Positions 1 through 7,608 of a stretch of 48,039 nucleotides of DNA are shown piece by piece. The stretch is from Mycobacterium kyogaense. GTDB taxonomy: Bacteria; Actinomycetota; Actinomycetes; Mycobacteriales; Mycobacteriaceae. The translations under genes and the position numbers were made by a program. The notes beneath the pieces were generated by a model that did not search any database, had not been told where the DNA came from, and saw only the letters and a program-made list of their open reading frames with translations. The stretch lies in contig NZ_QJUA01000043.1 of the NCBI RefSeq assembly GCF_003254575.1, positions 1-48,039 on the forward strand, read 5' to 3'. Numbering within the stretch: position 1 is the first letter of the stretch; each line of letters opens with the position of its first letter.

Positions 1-96
1 GACGCGAGGATCGATGGGTTCATTGACAGCCACCCCCGCAGCCTCGGGGCGGAAGTGTCACCACCAGAACCACCCGAAGTGTCACCGATGTCCTGA
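1..96 (+). other. Possible 3' end of an upstream gene
   Basis: A reading frame is open from the first base of the window to a TGA at 94-96, giving about 31 residues rich in Pro, Ser and Glu and ending in SPMS. I do not recognise it. It may be the tail of a gene lying left of the window, or chance in GC-rich DNA. The repeats that begin at 52 lie inside its last part. Confidence 0.2.
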
Positions 97-121
97 TGCA
101 GAACTGTCACCGATGTCCTGA
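52..121. repeat. Short direct repeats (TGTCACC core)
   Basis: The heptamer TGTCACC occurs three times, at 56-62, 80-86 and 105-111, spaced 24 and 25 bases. The last two copies extend to TGTCACCGATGTCCTGA (80-96 and 105-121), identical over 17 bases. The first two share GAAGTGTCACC (52-62 and 76-86). Such stacked repeats often mark the end of an insertion sequence, but no transposase is visible here, so the assignment to a mobile element is only a guess. Confidence 0.5.
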
Positions 122-160
122 GAGATGGCAACTGAAACTTGTCGGGGTGGGTCGGTACAC

Positions 161-176
161 TCGAACATGTGTTCGA
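161..176. promoter_or_regulatory. LexA (SOS) box
   Basis: The sequence TCGAACATGTGTTCGA is a perfect match to the mycobacterial SOS box consensus TCGAAC-N4-GTTCGA and is fully palindromic except at the central bases. It contains the proposed GTG start (169-171) of the DUF222/HNH gene. LexA bound here would block the start of that gene. From memory, 13E12-repeat (DUF222) genes of M. tuberculosis are among the DNA-damage-induced LexA targets, which supports the reading. Confidence 0.85.
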
Positions 177-1620
177 AGTTTCCGATCTGCGCGTGCTGAC
201 AGCCGCCGATCTGATCGACGCTGCCCGGGAGTGGGCACGCGAGGAGAACACAGCCGCTGCCCGCAAGATGGCGGTGATGGCCGAGTTGTTCACCCGCCGC
301 ACCGGGGTCGACGCCGAGGACCGCTCCGGATGGTGGCTCGATCCCGACGCCGCGGTCGCCGCGGAGCTGGCGGTGGCCGTCGGCGTCACTCAGGGGCTGG
401 CACTGCATCAGATCCGACGCGCGGTGGCGCTGAGGGATCGGCTACCCCGGGTGGCGGCGCTGTTCGCCGAGGGACTCATCAGCGATCTGCTGATCCGCAA
501 GATCGTCTACCGCACCGGGCTGGTGATCGACCCGGCGGTGATGGCCGAAGTCGATGCGGCGATCGCCGACCGCGTCGACCGCTGGGGTCAGCTCTCGGAG
601 AAGAAGATCGAGCAGGCCATCGACGCGACCGTGCTGGCGCACGATCCGATCGCGCTGCGCCAGGTGGTGGAGTCCCTGACGGGACGGCGGGTCGAGTTCG
701 GCTCGCCCTCGGACGTACCGGGTTTCACGAGCGTCTGGGCGCTGCTGCCGGCCGCCGACGCGACCGCGCTGGAGGATCGCCTGGAGGCCATCGCGCACAC
801 CGTCTGCGCCGCGGACCCCCGCACCCTGCAGAACCGCCGGGCCGACGCACTGAGCGCCGTCGGCGTCGGGCTGGACGCGTTGGTGTGCCAGTGCGGTCTC
901 GACGATTGCGACGCAGCCACCGGACCGACGCCGAGCTCCAACACGACGGTCTACGTGATCGCCGACAGCGAGACCATCGACGAGGAGGAGGACAGGGTCA
1001 CCGAGGAGCCCGCTCGCAAGGACAAGCCCGCGCTCATCTTCGGTTCCGGGGTCACGTCGGTGGAGGCGTTGAACCTGGCCCGCGCTCGTCTGCGACAGAT
1101 CGTCCATCCCGGTGATGCGCCGCCCGAACAGCGCTACGTGCCGTCCCGCACGCTCGCCGAATTCATCCGCTGCCGGGATGTCACCTGTCGCTTCCCCGGC
1201 TGCGACGTGCCCGCCACCGAAGCCGACATCGACCACACCGTCCCGTATCCCGTCGGGCCCACGCACGCATCGAACCTCAAGGCGCTGTGCCGTTTTCATC
1301 ATCTCCTGAAAACGTTCTGGGCCGGTCTCGAAGGATGGCACGATCGTCAGCTGCCCGACGGCACGGTCATCTGGACCAGTCCGACCGGCCATGAGTACAC
1401 GACGTATCCGGGCAGTCGAGATCTGTTTCCGTCGCTGTGCCGCCCGACCGGCACGCTGTGGGACGCCGATCCTCCGCGGCCGCCGGCGTGCGAGGCGCGC
1501 GGTGCGATGATGCCGCGGCGCCGGCGCACACGCGCCCAGAGCCGGGCGCGTGCGGTCACCGCGGCCCGCCGTCTGAACCAGAAACTCGGGGCCGAACCAC
1601 ACGGGCCTCCACCGTTCTGA
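169..1620 (+). CDS. DUF222 / HNH endonuclease domain protein (13E12 repeat family)
   Basis: About 483 residues. The N-terminal two thirds match the DUF222 pattern common in actinobacteria. The C-terminal part holds an HNH nuclease-like motif near residues 330-385 (CRDVTCRFPGCDVPA, then IDHTVPY, then LCRFHH), with Cys pairs and His residues that would bind zinc and the catalytic metal. The family is multicopy in mycobacteria, and its in-cell role is not established. I chose GTG 169 (MFEVSDL) over the TTG at 139 because related proteins start with MFE and because the SOS box would otherwise lie inside the gene. The ATG at 167 is out of frame. The motif is intact, so the gene does not look decayed. 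It converges on the SRPBCC gene with only 5 bases between stops. Confidence 0.85.
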   Translation: MFEVSDLRVLTAADLIDAAREWAREENTAAARKMAVMAELFTRRTGVDAEDRSGWWLDPDAAVAAELAVAVGVTQGLALHQIRRAVALRDRLPRVAALFAEGLISDLLIRKIVYRTGLVIDPAVMAEVDAAIADRVDRWGQLSEKKIEQAIDATVLAHDPIALRQVVESLTGRRVEFGSPSDVPGFTSVWALLPAADATALEDRLEAIAHTVCAADPRTLQNRRADALSAVGVGLDALVCQCGLDDCDAATGPTPSSNTTVYVIADSETIDEEEDRVTEEPARKDKPALIFGSGVTSVEALNLARARLRQIVHPGDAPPEQRYVPSRTLAEFIRCRDVTCRFPGCDVPATEADIDHTVPYPVGPTHASNLKALCRFHHLLKTFWAGLEGWHDRQLPDGTVIWTSPTGHEYTTYPGSRDLFPSLCRPTGTLWDADPPRPPACEARGAMMPRRRRTRAQSRARAVTAARRLNQKLGAEPHGPPPF

Positions 1621-1625
1621 AGGTC

Positions 1626-2060
1626 CTAAGCCTCCACCGCATCAGCGCAGCGGTCGAGCACAACCTGGAAATTCCAGGGCAGAAGGCGAGCAGTCAGACC
1701 TTCGAGCGCCTTCCCACCGCAGTAGCTCGGATGGGTGTATTCGGTGACCCACGTGACGTGGGCACCCTCTCCCACCGGCTCAACGGTGATCGAGCCACCC
1801 TGGTGGACGAACTCCGGAATGGAGCGACGGATCCGATAGGAGTACGACTGCGGCGGATCGAATGCAGTGATCTCCTCTCGCAACCACATCCCCACTCCAA
1901 CAGCTTCTCTGAACGCGCCCACACCTGCGGACGGCGAACCCGACGCCCACCTCGCCCGCAAGATCAGAGGCGCGGTTCGCAGATTCTCGGGGTCAGCCAG
2001 CCACGCGAACACCGGCTCAGGGGGCGCATCGATCGTGCGCTCGACGTGAACTACGACCAC
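1626..2060 (-). CDS. SRPBCC (polyketide cyclase/dehydrase-like) family protein
   Basis: A 144-residue protein with the START/SRPBCC hallmarks: an N-terminal strand VHVERTIDAPPEPVFAWL, a middle region around TAFDPPQSYSYRI, and a C-terminal helix following the GGKALEGLTARLLP segment. These proteins form a helix-grip fold that binds hydrophobic ligands. No substrate can be named. The start is GTG at 2058-2060 with a GGAGG five bases upstream; the overlapping ATG is out of frame. It is divergent from the GtrA gene, so the 75 bases between them must hold both promoters. Confidence 0.75.
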   Translation of the reverse strand: MVVVHVERTIDAPPEPVFAWLADPENLRTAPLILRARWASGSPSAGVGAFREAVGVGMWLREEITAFDPPQSYSYRIRRSIPEFVHQGGSITVEPVGEGAHVTWVTEYTHPSYCGGKALEGLTARLLPWNFQVVLDRCADAVEA

Positions 2061-2123
2061 ATGCGCCTCCGCGGCTCGGCTCAGTTCCGATCAGCATGGC
2101 ACGGGTCTTCATTCGCCAGCCCG

Positions 2124-2138
2124 TAAGCTGCCCGGGTG
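2124..2138 (+). promoter_or_regulatory. Possible -10 element giving a leaderless start
   Basis: TAAGCT at 2124-2129 lies six bases before the GTG at 2136, the spacing expected between a -10 box and a transcription start. If used, the message for the whole emb unit would begin at or very near its first codon. No convincing -35 is visible at 2101-2106, and this is a weak call by eye. Confidence 0.25.
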
Positions 2139-2546
2139 GCCGAGCCTCCGATGTCACCACAGCTCCCGTTGACGACGCAGATCTGGCGATTCGTCCTGAC
2201 CGGTGGGTTGTCGGCGATTGTGGACTTCGGTCTCTACGTTGCGTTCCTCGCGGCGGGGCTGCATGTCAACGTCGCGAAGACGCTGAGCTTCATCGCCGGG
2301 ACGACGACCGCCTACCTGATCAACCGGCGGTGGACCTTCCAGGCGCCGCCGAGCCGGGCCCGCTTCATCGCGGTCGTTGTGCTCTACGCCGTCACCTATG
2401 CCGTCCAGGTCGGCATCAACTACGTCTTCTACATGCAGTTCGAGAACCAGCCCTGGCGGGTACCGGTCGCCTTCGTCATCGCCCAGGGCACCGCGACCGT
2501 CATCAACTTCATCGTGCAGCGGGCCGTCATCTTCCGGCTTCGATGA
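2136..2546 (+). CDS. GtrA family membrane protein (Rv3789-like)
   Basis: A 136-residue protein with four predicted membrane helices (about residues 18-40, 45-63, 76-100 and 108-130) and the GtrA-type motifs TGGLSAIVDFGLY, AYLINRRWTFQ and TVINFIVQRAVIF. It closely resembles M. tuberculosis Rv3789, which sits next to dprE1 and has been proposed either to help move decaprenyl-phospho-arabinose across the membrane or to act with AftA. The GTG at 2136 gives MAEPPMSPQ; an ATG at 2151 is an alternative start. The stop overlaps the next gene as ATGA, so the two are translationally coupled. It is the first gene of the long emb transcription unit. Confidence 0.9.
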   Translation: MAEPPMSPQLPLTTQIWRFVLTGGLSAIVDFGLYVAFLAAGLHVNVAKTLSFIAGTTTAYLINRRWTFQAPPSRARFIAVVVLYAVTYAVQVGINYVFYMQFENQPWRVPVAFVIAQGTATVINFIVQRAVIFRLR

Positions 2547-3577
2547 CCGTCCGCCCGGCAACTCGAGAGGCCCTCGTCACCGACGGTTGGCACGCAGTCG
2601 TGCGCCGGTCAGCACCGGGGGTAGCCGCCTGGGCCACGCTGATGGTGCTCGAGCTCTACGTCCTGATCGCCTCCGGTGACCAGGACATCGACATCAGCAC
2701 GTCCCCGTCCTTCGCCGACTGGTCGGTGCTCGTGGTGCTGGCGGCGCTGCTGCCCCTGATGGCCCTGGTCGCGTTCGCGGTGAGCCGCATCACGAGCCCG
2801 CGAGCACGCGGGCTGATCGCGTGGGCCTCGATCGTGGTGGGCCTGGCCTCGGACACCTACCAGGCCGGCGGCTGGACCGCGTTCCGGACCGACGCCGTCG
2901 ACGTCGCCGTCGTCCTGGTCATCCTCGCCGCGACCGGCACCGGGATGGGCGCGATCCTCGGCTGGGCGCTGCGCACCACGTTCACCCACCTTCGCTCTGC
3001 AGCCCAACTGCTCGCGCGTGCCCTGCCGGTCGTCCTGCTCACCCTTCTGGTGTTCTTCAACAACACCGTCTGGTACATCGCCGCCAACCTGGAAACCACC
3101 CGGATCTGGCTGCTGGTGTGCTGTATGGCCGCGATCGCGCTGGCCTTCACGGTCACCGAGTCGATCCACGCCTGCCGTCCCCTGATCGCCGACACCGAGC
3201 CACCGTTGCGACGCTCGGAGCGAGCCAGAGTCGTCGCCGTGGTGTCGCTGGCGCAGAGCATCCAGGCGCTGGTCCTCGCCCTGGTCACCGGCGTGATCTT
3301 CTTCGTGATGGGGCTGGTGGTGCTCAACGGCACGGTTCTCGACCACCTGACCGACGGGAATCCGGCGCGCAGCCAGTGGCTGGACATCACGCTCCCGGTC
3401 GACCAGGCGCTGGCCCACATCACGCTCATCCTGATCGCGTTGACCTTCATGTACCTCAGCGCCCGCGCGGCCACCGACGCCAAACACCGCGTGGACTTCG
3501 TCGACCCGCTGCTCGACGACCTCCGCGCCACGCTCGCGCTGCACCGGACGGCCGCCGCGAAGCGGTACCCTCTGTGA
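2543..3577 (+). CDS. Multi-spanning membrane protein of unknown function
   Basis: A 344-residue protein with about eight hydrophobic stretches, roughly at residues 25-45, 61-82, 88-102, 116-140, 158-178, 187-205, 236-260 and 290-308, and a basic C-terminal tail. I recognise no family. The segment FFNNTVWYIAANL within helix 5 is the most distinctive stretch. Its ATG overlaps the GtrA stop and its TGA overlaps the proposed GTG start of dprE1, both by four bases, so it is an integral operon member. In M. tuberculosis, as I recall, the GtrA gene is followed directly by dprE1, so this gene is an addition or a lineage-specific retention. Its place suggests a role in arabinose-lipid or envelope assembly, which is inference only. 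Confidence 0.85.
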   Translation: MTVRPATREALVTDGWHAVVRRSAPGVAAWATLMVLELYVLIASGDQDIDISTSPSFADWSVLVVLAALLPLMALVAFAVSRITSPRARGLIAWASIVVGLASDTYQAGGWTAFRTDAVDVAVVLVILAATGTGMGAILGWALRTTFTHLRSAAQLLARALPVVLLTLLVFFNNTVWYIAANLETTRIWLLVCCMAAIALAFTVTESIHACRPLIADTEPPLRRSERARVVAVVSLAQSIQALVLALVTGVIFFVMGLVVLNGTVLDHLTDGNPARSQWLDITLPVDQALAHITLILIALTFMYLSARAATDAKHRVDFVDPLLDDLRATLALHRTAAAKRYPL

Positions 3578-4962
3578 CGATGTTTCGCACCGAGTTTCCG
3601 ACCATCGCCAAGCGCCTGACCGGCTGGGGGCGCACCGCCCCGACCGTCGCGCAGGTGCTGACGACGCCGGATCCCGAGGTGATCGTCAAGGCCGTCACCC
3701 GCGCCGCCGAGGACCCCGACCGGGGAATACTCGCGCGTGGCCTCGGCCGTTCCTACGGCGACAATGCCCAGAACGGCGGCGGCCTGGTCATCGACATGAA
3801 TGCGCTCAACCGCATCCATGCGATCAACACCGACGACGCGATCGTCGACGTCGATGCCGGCGTCAACCTCGACCAACTCATGCGCGCGGCGCTGCCACTG
3901 GGGCTCTGGGTACCGGTGCTGCCCGGCACCCGCCAGGTCACCATCGGCGGTGCCATCGCCTGCGACATCCACGGCAAGAACCACCACAGCGCCGGCAGCT
4001 TCGGCAACCACGTGCGCTCGATGGAGCTGCTGACCGCCGACGGACAGGTCCGCACGATCACTCCCGACGGCCCCGAGCGTGAGCTCTTCTGGGCCACCGT
4101 CGGCGGCAACGGGCTGACCGGCATCATCCTGCGTGCCACCATCGCGATGACGCCCACCGAGACCGCGTACTTCATCGCCGACGGTGACGTCACCGCGAGC
4201 CTCGACGAGACGATCGCCTTCCACAGCGACGGCACCGAGGACAACTACACCTACTCCAGCGCCTGGTTCGACGCGATCAGCGCCCCGCCCAAGCTGGGCC
4301 GCGCGGCCATCTCCCGCGGCTCGCTGGCGACCCTCGACCAACTCCCGCCGAAGCTGCAGAAGAACCCGCTGAAATTCGATGCACCGCAACTGCTCACACT
4401 GCCCGACGTCTTCCCCAACGGCTTGGCGAACAAGTACACGTTCATGCCGATCGGCGAACTCTGGTACCGCAAATCGGGCACCTACCGCGGCAAGGTCCAG
4501 AACCTGACGCAGTTCTACCACCCGCTCGACATGTTCGGAGAGTGGAACCGGGCCTACGGCTCACTGGGTTTCGGCCAATACCAGTTCGTGGTGCCCACCG
4601 ACGCCGTCGAGGAGTTCAAGGCGATACTCGTCGACATCCAGCGCTCGGGGTTCTACTCGTTCCTCAACGTGTTCAAACTGTTCGGACCGGGAAACGAAGC
4701 GCCGCTGAGCTTTCCGATCCCCGGCTGGAACGTGTGCGTGGACTTCCCGATCAAACCGGGACTCAACGAGTTCCTCAACGGACTCGACAAGCGCGTCCTC
4801 CAATTCGGCGGCCGCCTCTACACCGCCAAGGATTCCCGCACCACGGCCGAAACCTTCCACGCCATGTATCCCCGCATCGACGAGTGGATCGCGGTGCGCC
4901 GCAAGGTCGATCCCGCCGGGGTCTTCGCTTCCGACATGGCTCGACGACTGGAGCTCCTCTAA
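3574..4962 (+). CDS. dprE1: Decaprenylphosphoryl-beta-D-ribose 2'-oxidase DprE1
   Basis: FAD-dependent oxidase of about 462 residues that oxidises decaprenyl-phosphoryl ribose to the 2'-keto intermediate, the first half of the epimerisation that makes the only known arabinose donor. It is nearly colinear with M. tuberculosis DprE1. The FAD-binding segment ARGLGRSYGDNAQNGGG, the HGKNHHSAGSFGNH stretch and the C-terminal substrate domain are all present. The cysteine attacked by benzothiazinones (Cys387 in M. tuberculosis) is conserved in GWNVCVDFPIK, codon 4735-4737. The GTG at 3574 overlaps the previous stop by four bases; ATG 3580 (MFRTEFP) is an equally possible start. dprE2 begins immediately after the stop. 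Confidence 0.97.
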   Translation: MTMFRTEFPTIAKRLTGWGRTAPTVAQVLTTPDPEVIVKAVTRAAEDPDRGILARGLGRSYGDNAQNGGGLVIDMNALNRIHAINTDDAIVDVDAGVNLDQLMRAALPLGLWVPVLPGTRQVTIGGAIACDIHGKNHHSAGSFGNHVRSMELLTADGQVRTITPDGPERELFWATVGGNGLTGIILRATIAMTPTETAYFIADGDVTASLDETIAFHSDGTEDNYTYSSAWFDAISAPPKLGRAAISRGSLATLDQLPPKLQKNPLKFDAPQLLTLPDVFPNGLANKYTFMPIGELWYRKSGTYRGKVQNLTQFYHPLDMFGEWNRAYGSLGFGQYQFVVPTDAVEEFKAILVDIQRSGFYSFLNVFKLFGPGNEAPLSFPIPGWNVCVDFPIKPGLNEFLNGLDKRVLQFGGRLYTAKDSRTTAETFHAMYPRIDEWIAVRRKVDPAGVFASDMARRLELL

Positions 4963-5727
4963 ATGGTGTTTGACGCCACCGGCAATCCCCAGGCCATCCT
5001 GCTGCTCGGGGGTACCTCCGAAATCGGGCTGGCCATCTGCGCGCGCTACCTGCGCAACGCAAAGGCCCGGGTGATCCTGGCCTGTATGCCGGGCGATCCG
5101 CTCCGCGAGGCTGCCGAAGCCCAGATGCGCGACGCAGGTGCCTCGGCCGTCGAGGTCATCGACTTCGACGCCATCGACACCGACAGCCATCCGGCTGTCA
5201 TCGAGAAGGCCTGGGCCAGTGGCGACGTCGATGTCGCGATCGTGGCGTTCGGTCTGTTAGGCGACGCCGAAGAGCTGTGGCAGAACCAGCGCAAAGCGGT
5301 CCAGATCGCCGACATCAATTACACCGCCGCCGTGTCGGTGGGCGTGCTCGTCGGCGACAAGATGCGTGCGCAGGGGTCCGGTCAGATCATCGCGATGAGC
5401 TCCGCGGCGGGCGAACGCGTGCGGCGCTCCAACTTCGTCTACGGCTCCACCAAGGCGGGCCTCGACGGCTTCTACCTCGGCCTCGGAGAAGCCCTGCGCG
5501 AGTACGGCGTTCGCGTCCTCGTCATCCGCCCCGGCCAGGTCCGCACCCGGATGAGCGCGCACGTCAAGGAAGCGCCGCTGACCGTCGACAAGGAGTACGT
5601 CGCCGAGCTCGCGGTGACCGCCTCGGCCAAAGGCAAGGATCTGGTGTGGGCGCCCGGCGCGTTCCGCTACGTGATGATGGTGCTGCGCCACATCCCGCGC
5701 CCGATCTTCCGCAAGCTGCCCATCTGA
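4963..5727 (+). CDS. dprE2: Decaprenylphosphoryl-D-2-keto-erythropentose reductase DprE2
   Basis: A 254-residue short-chain dehydrogenase that reduces the DprE1 product with NAD(P)H to decaprenyl-phosphoryl arabinose. The nucleotide-binding motif GGTSEIG is at residues 16-22, the catalytic Ser is in AMSSAAGE near 146-147, and the Tyr/Lys pair of YGSTK is at 160 and 164. The C-terminus IFRKLPI is that of the mycobacterial enzyme. The ATG follows the dprE1 TAA with no gap, and its own TGA shares one base with the aftA ATG, fitting a DprE1-DprE2 pair made in step. Confidence 0.97.
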   Translation: MVFDATGNPQAILLLGGTSEIGLAICARYLRNAKARVILACMPGDPLREAAEAQMRDAGASAVEVIDFDAIDTDSHPAVIEKAWASGDVDVAIVAFGLLGDAEELWQNQRKAVQIADINYTAAVSVGVLVGDKMRAQGSGQIIAMSSAAGERVRRSNFVYGSTKAGLDGFYLGLGEALREYGVRVLVIRPGQVRTRMSAHVKEAPLTVDKEYVAELAVTASAKGKDLVWAPGAFRYVMMVLRHIPRPIFRKLPI

Positions 5728-7604
5728 TGCCCAGCGCGCTGGCCGCGCCGGTTCGAGTGGCCGGCCAGATGGCCGTCGCGGCCCTCATCGCCGCCGCGGT
5801 CGCCGTTGTGAGCCTGACCGCGATCGCCCGCGTCGAATGGCCGGCGTACAACTCGTCCAATCAGCTGCACGCACTGACGACGGTCGGCCAGGTCGTCTGT
5901 CTGGCAGGGCTTCTCGCCGCCGGGCTGCTGTGGCGGCGCGGCCGCCGCACGCTGGCCCGCCTCGGCGCGGTGCTGTTCCTCGCCGCCTTCTCCGTGGTGA
6001 CCATTGCCATGCCGCTGGGCGCCACCAAGCTGTACCTGTTCGGCATCTCGGTCGACCAGCAGTTCCGCACCGAATACCTGACCCGGCTGACGGATTCGGC
6101 GAGCCTGCACGACATGACCTACATCGGGTTGCCGCCGTTCTACCCGCCGGGCTGGTTCTGGCTCGGCGGCCGGCTCGCCGCGCTGACGGGCACACCGGCC
6201 TGGGAGATGTTCAAGCCGTGGTCGGTCGCCTCGATCACGATCGCTATCGTCCTGGCCTTCGTGCTGTGGGCGGCGATGGTCCGTTTCGAGTACGCGCTCG
6301 TGGTCAGCACCGCCACGGCCGCCGCCGCGCTCGCCTACACCCCCGCCGAGCCGTACGCCGCGATCATCACCGTGCTGCTGCCGCCGATCTTCGTGCTTGC
6401 GTGGTCGGGGCTGCGCGCGCGGGGTAACGCATACAGCGGCTGGGCGGCTGTCATCGCCGTCGGGATCTTCCTCGGCGGCGCGGCCCTGTTCTACACGCTG
6501 CTGCTGGCCTACGCGGCCTTCACGCTGACGATCATGGCGGTGCTGCTCGCCATCGCGCGGCGGCACTGGGACCCGCTGGCCCGCCTCGCCGTGATCGCGG
6601 TGATCTCCGGGGTGATCGCGCTGATCGGGTGGGGGCCGTACCTGATCGCCGCCGCCAAGGGCACGCCCGCCGACCGTGGCACCGCACAGCACTACCTACC
6701 CGTCGACGGCGCCCAGCTGTCGTTCCCGATGCTGCAGTTCACGCTGCTGGGTGCGCTGTGTCTACTGGGCACGTTCTGGCTGGTGATCCGGGCGCGCAGC
6801 TCCACGAGAGCAGGAGCACTGGCCGTCGCCGTGCTCGCCGTCTACGCGTGGTCGCTGCTGTCGATGCTGACCACGCTGGTCGGCACCACGCTGCTGTCCT
6901 TCCGGCTGCAGCCGACGCTGACCGTGCTGCTGACCGCCGCCGGCGCGTTCGGCTTCCTCGAAGCCGCACAGGCACTGGCCGCCCGGGTCAGCACCGCCAA
7001 CACCCACCGCGTCGTCGCCGTGGCCACCGCGGTCGGCGCGCTGGGCGCGCTCACCTTCAGCCAGGACATCCCCGACGTGCTGCGCTCCGACATCGTCGTC
7101 GCCTACACCGACACCGACGGCGCGGGGCAGCGCGCCGACCGCCGACCGCCAGGTGCCGAGCAGTACTACCGCGAGGTCGACGCGAAGATCCAGAAGGTGA
7201 CCGGCCGGCCGCGCAACGAGACCGTGGTGATGACCGCCGACTACAGCTTCCTGTCCTACTACCCCTACTACGGCTTCCAGGGCCTCACCTCTCACTACGC
7301 CAACCCGCTCGCCCAGTTCACCGAGCGGGCCGGCGCCATCGAAGGCTGGTCCATGCTGACCACAGCCGATCAGTTCATCAAGGCCCTGGACGCGTTGCCG
7401 TGGCCGCCGCCGACGGTGTTCCTGATGCGCCGCGGCGCAAACGACACCTACACACTGCGGCTGGCGTCGGACGTCTACCCCAACCAGCCCAACGTGCGGC
7501 GCTACCACGTCGCCCTCGACGACGCACTGTTCGACGATCCCCGCTTCGACGTGTCCACGATCGGGCCGTTCGTGCTGGCCATCCGTACGCCCTCTACGAT
7601 CTAG
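5727..7604 (+). CDS. aftA: Galactan 5-O-arabinofuranosyltransferase AftA
   Basis: An integral membrane GT-C glycosyltransferase of 625 residues that adds the first arabinose units to the galactan chain, using decaprenyl-phospho-arabinose. Hydrophobic helices fill the N-terminal two thirds. The periplasmic loop after the second group of helices carries the characteristic DMTYIGLPPFYPPGWFW segment. The soluble C-terminal part (from about residue 470) includes SFLSYYPYYGFQGLTSHY. Length is close to M. tuberculosis AftA (about 643). The ATG at 5727 overlaps the dprE2 stop by one base. embC begins four bases after its TAG. Confidence 0.95.
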   Translation: MPSALAAPVRVAGQMAVAALIAAAVAVVSLTAIARVEWPAYNSSNQLHALTTVGQVVCLAGLLAAGLLWRRGRRTLARLGAVLFLAAFSVVTIAMPLGATKLYLFGISVDQQFRTEYLTRLTDSASLHDMTYIGLPPFYPPGWFWLGGRLAALTGTPAWEMFKPWSVASITIAIVLAFVLWAAMVRFEYALVVSTATAAAALAYTPAEPYAAIITVLLPPIFVLAWSGLRARGNAYSGWAAVIAVGIFLGGAALFYTLLLAYAAFTLTIMAVLLAIARRHWDPLARLAVIAVISGVIALIGWGPYLIAAAKGTPADRGTAQHYLPVDGAQLSFPMLQFTLLGALCLLGTFWLVIRARSSTRAGALAVAVLAVYAWSLLSMLTTLVGTTLLSFRLQPTLTVLLTAAGAFGFLEAAQALAARVSTANTHRVVAVATAVGALGALTFSQDIPDVLRSDIVVAYTDTDGAGQRADRRPPGAEQYYREVDAKIQKVTGRPRNETVVMTADYSFLSYYPYYGFQGLTSHYANPLAQFTERAGAIEGWSMLTTADQFIKALDALPWPPPTVFLMRRGANDTYTLRLASDVYPNQPNVRRYHVALDDALFDDPRFDVSTIGPFVLAIRTPSTI

Positions 7605-7608
7605 CCCC

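Noticed and set aside
139..168. TTG start for the DUF222/HNH gene
   Set aside because: It would put the LexA box inside the gene and add residues not seen in relatives; GTG 169 gives the usual MFE start.
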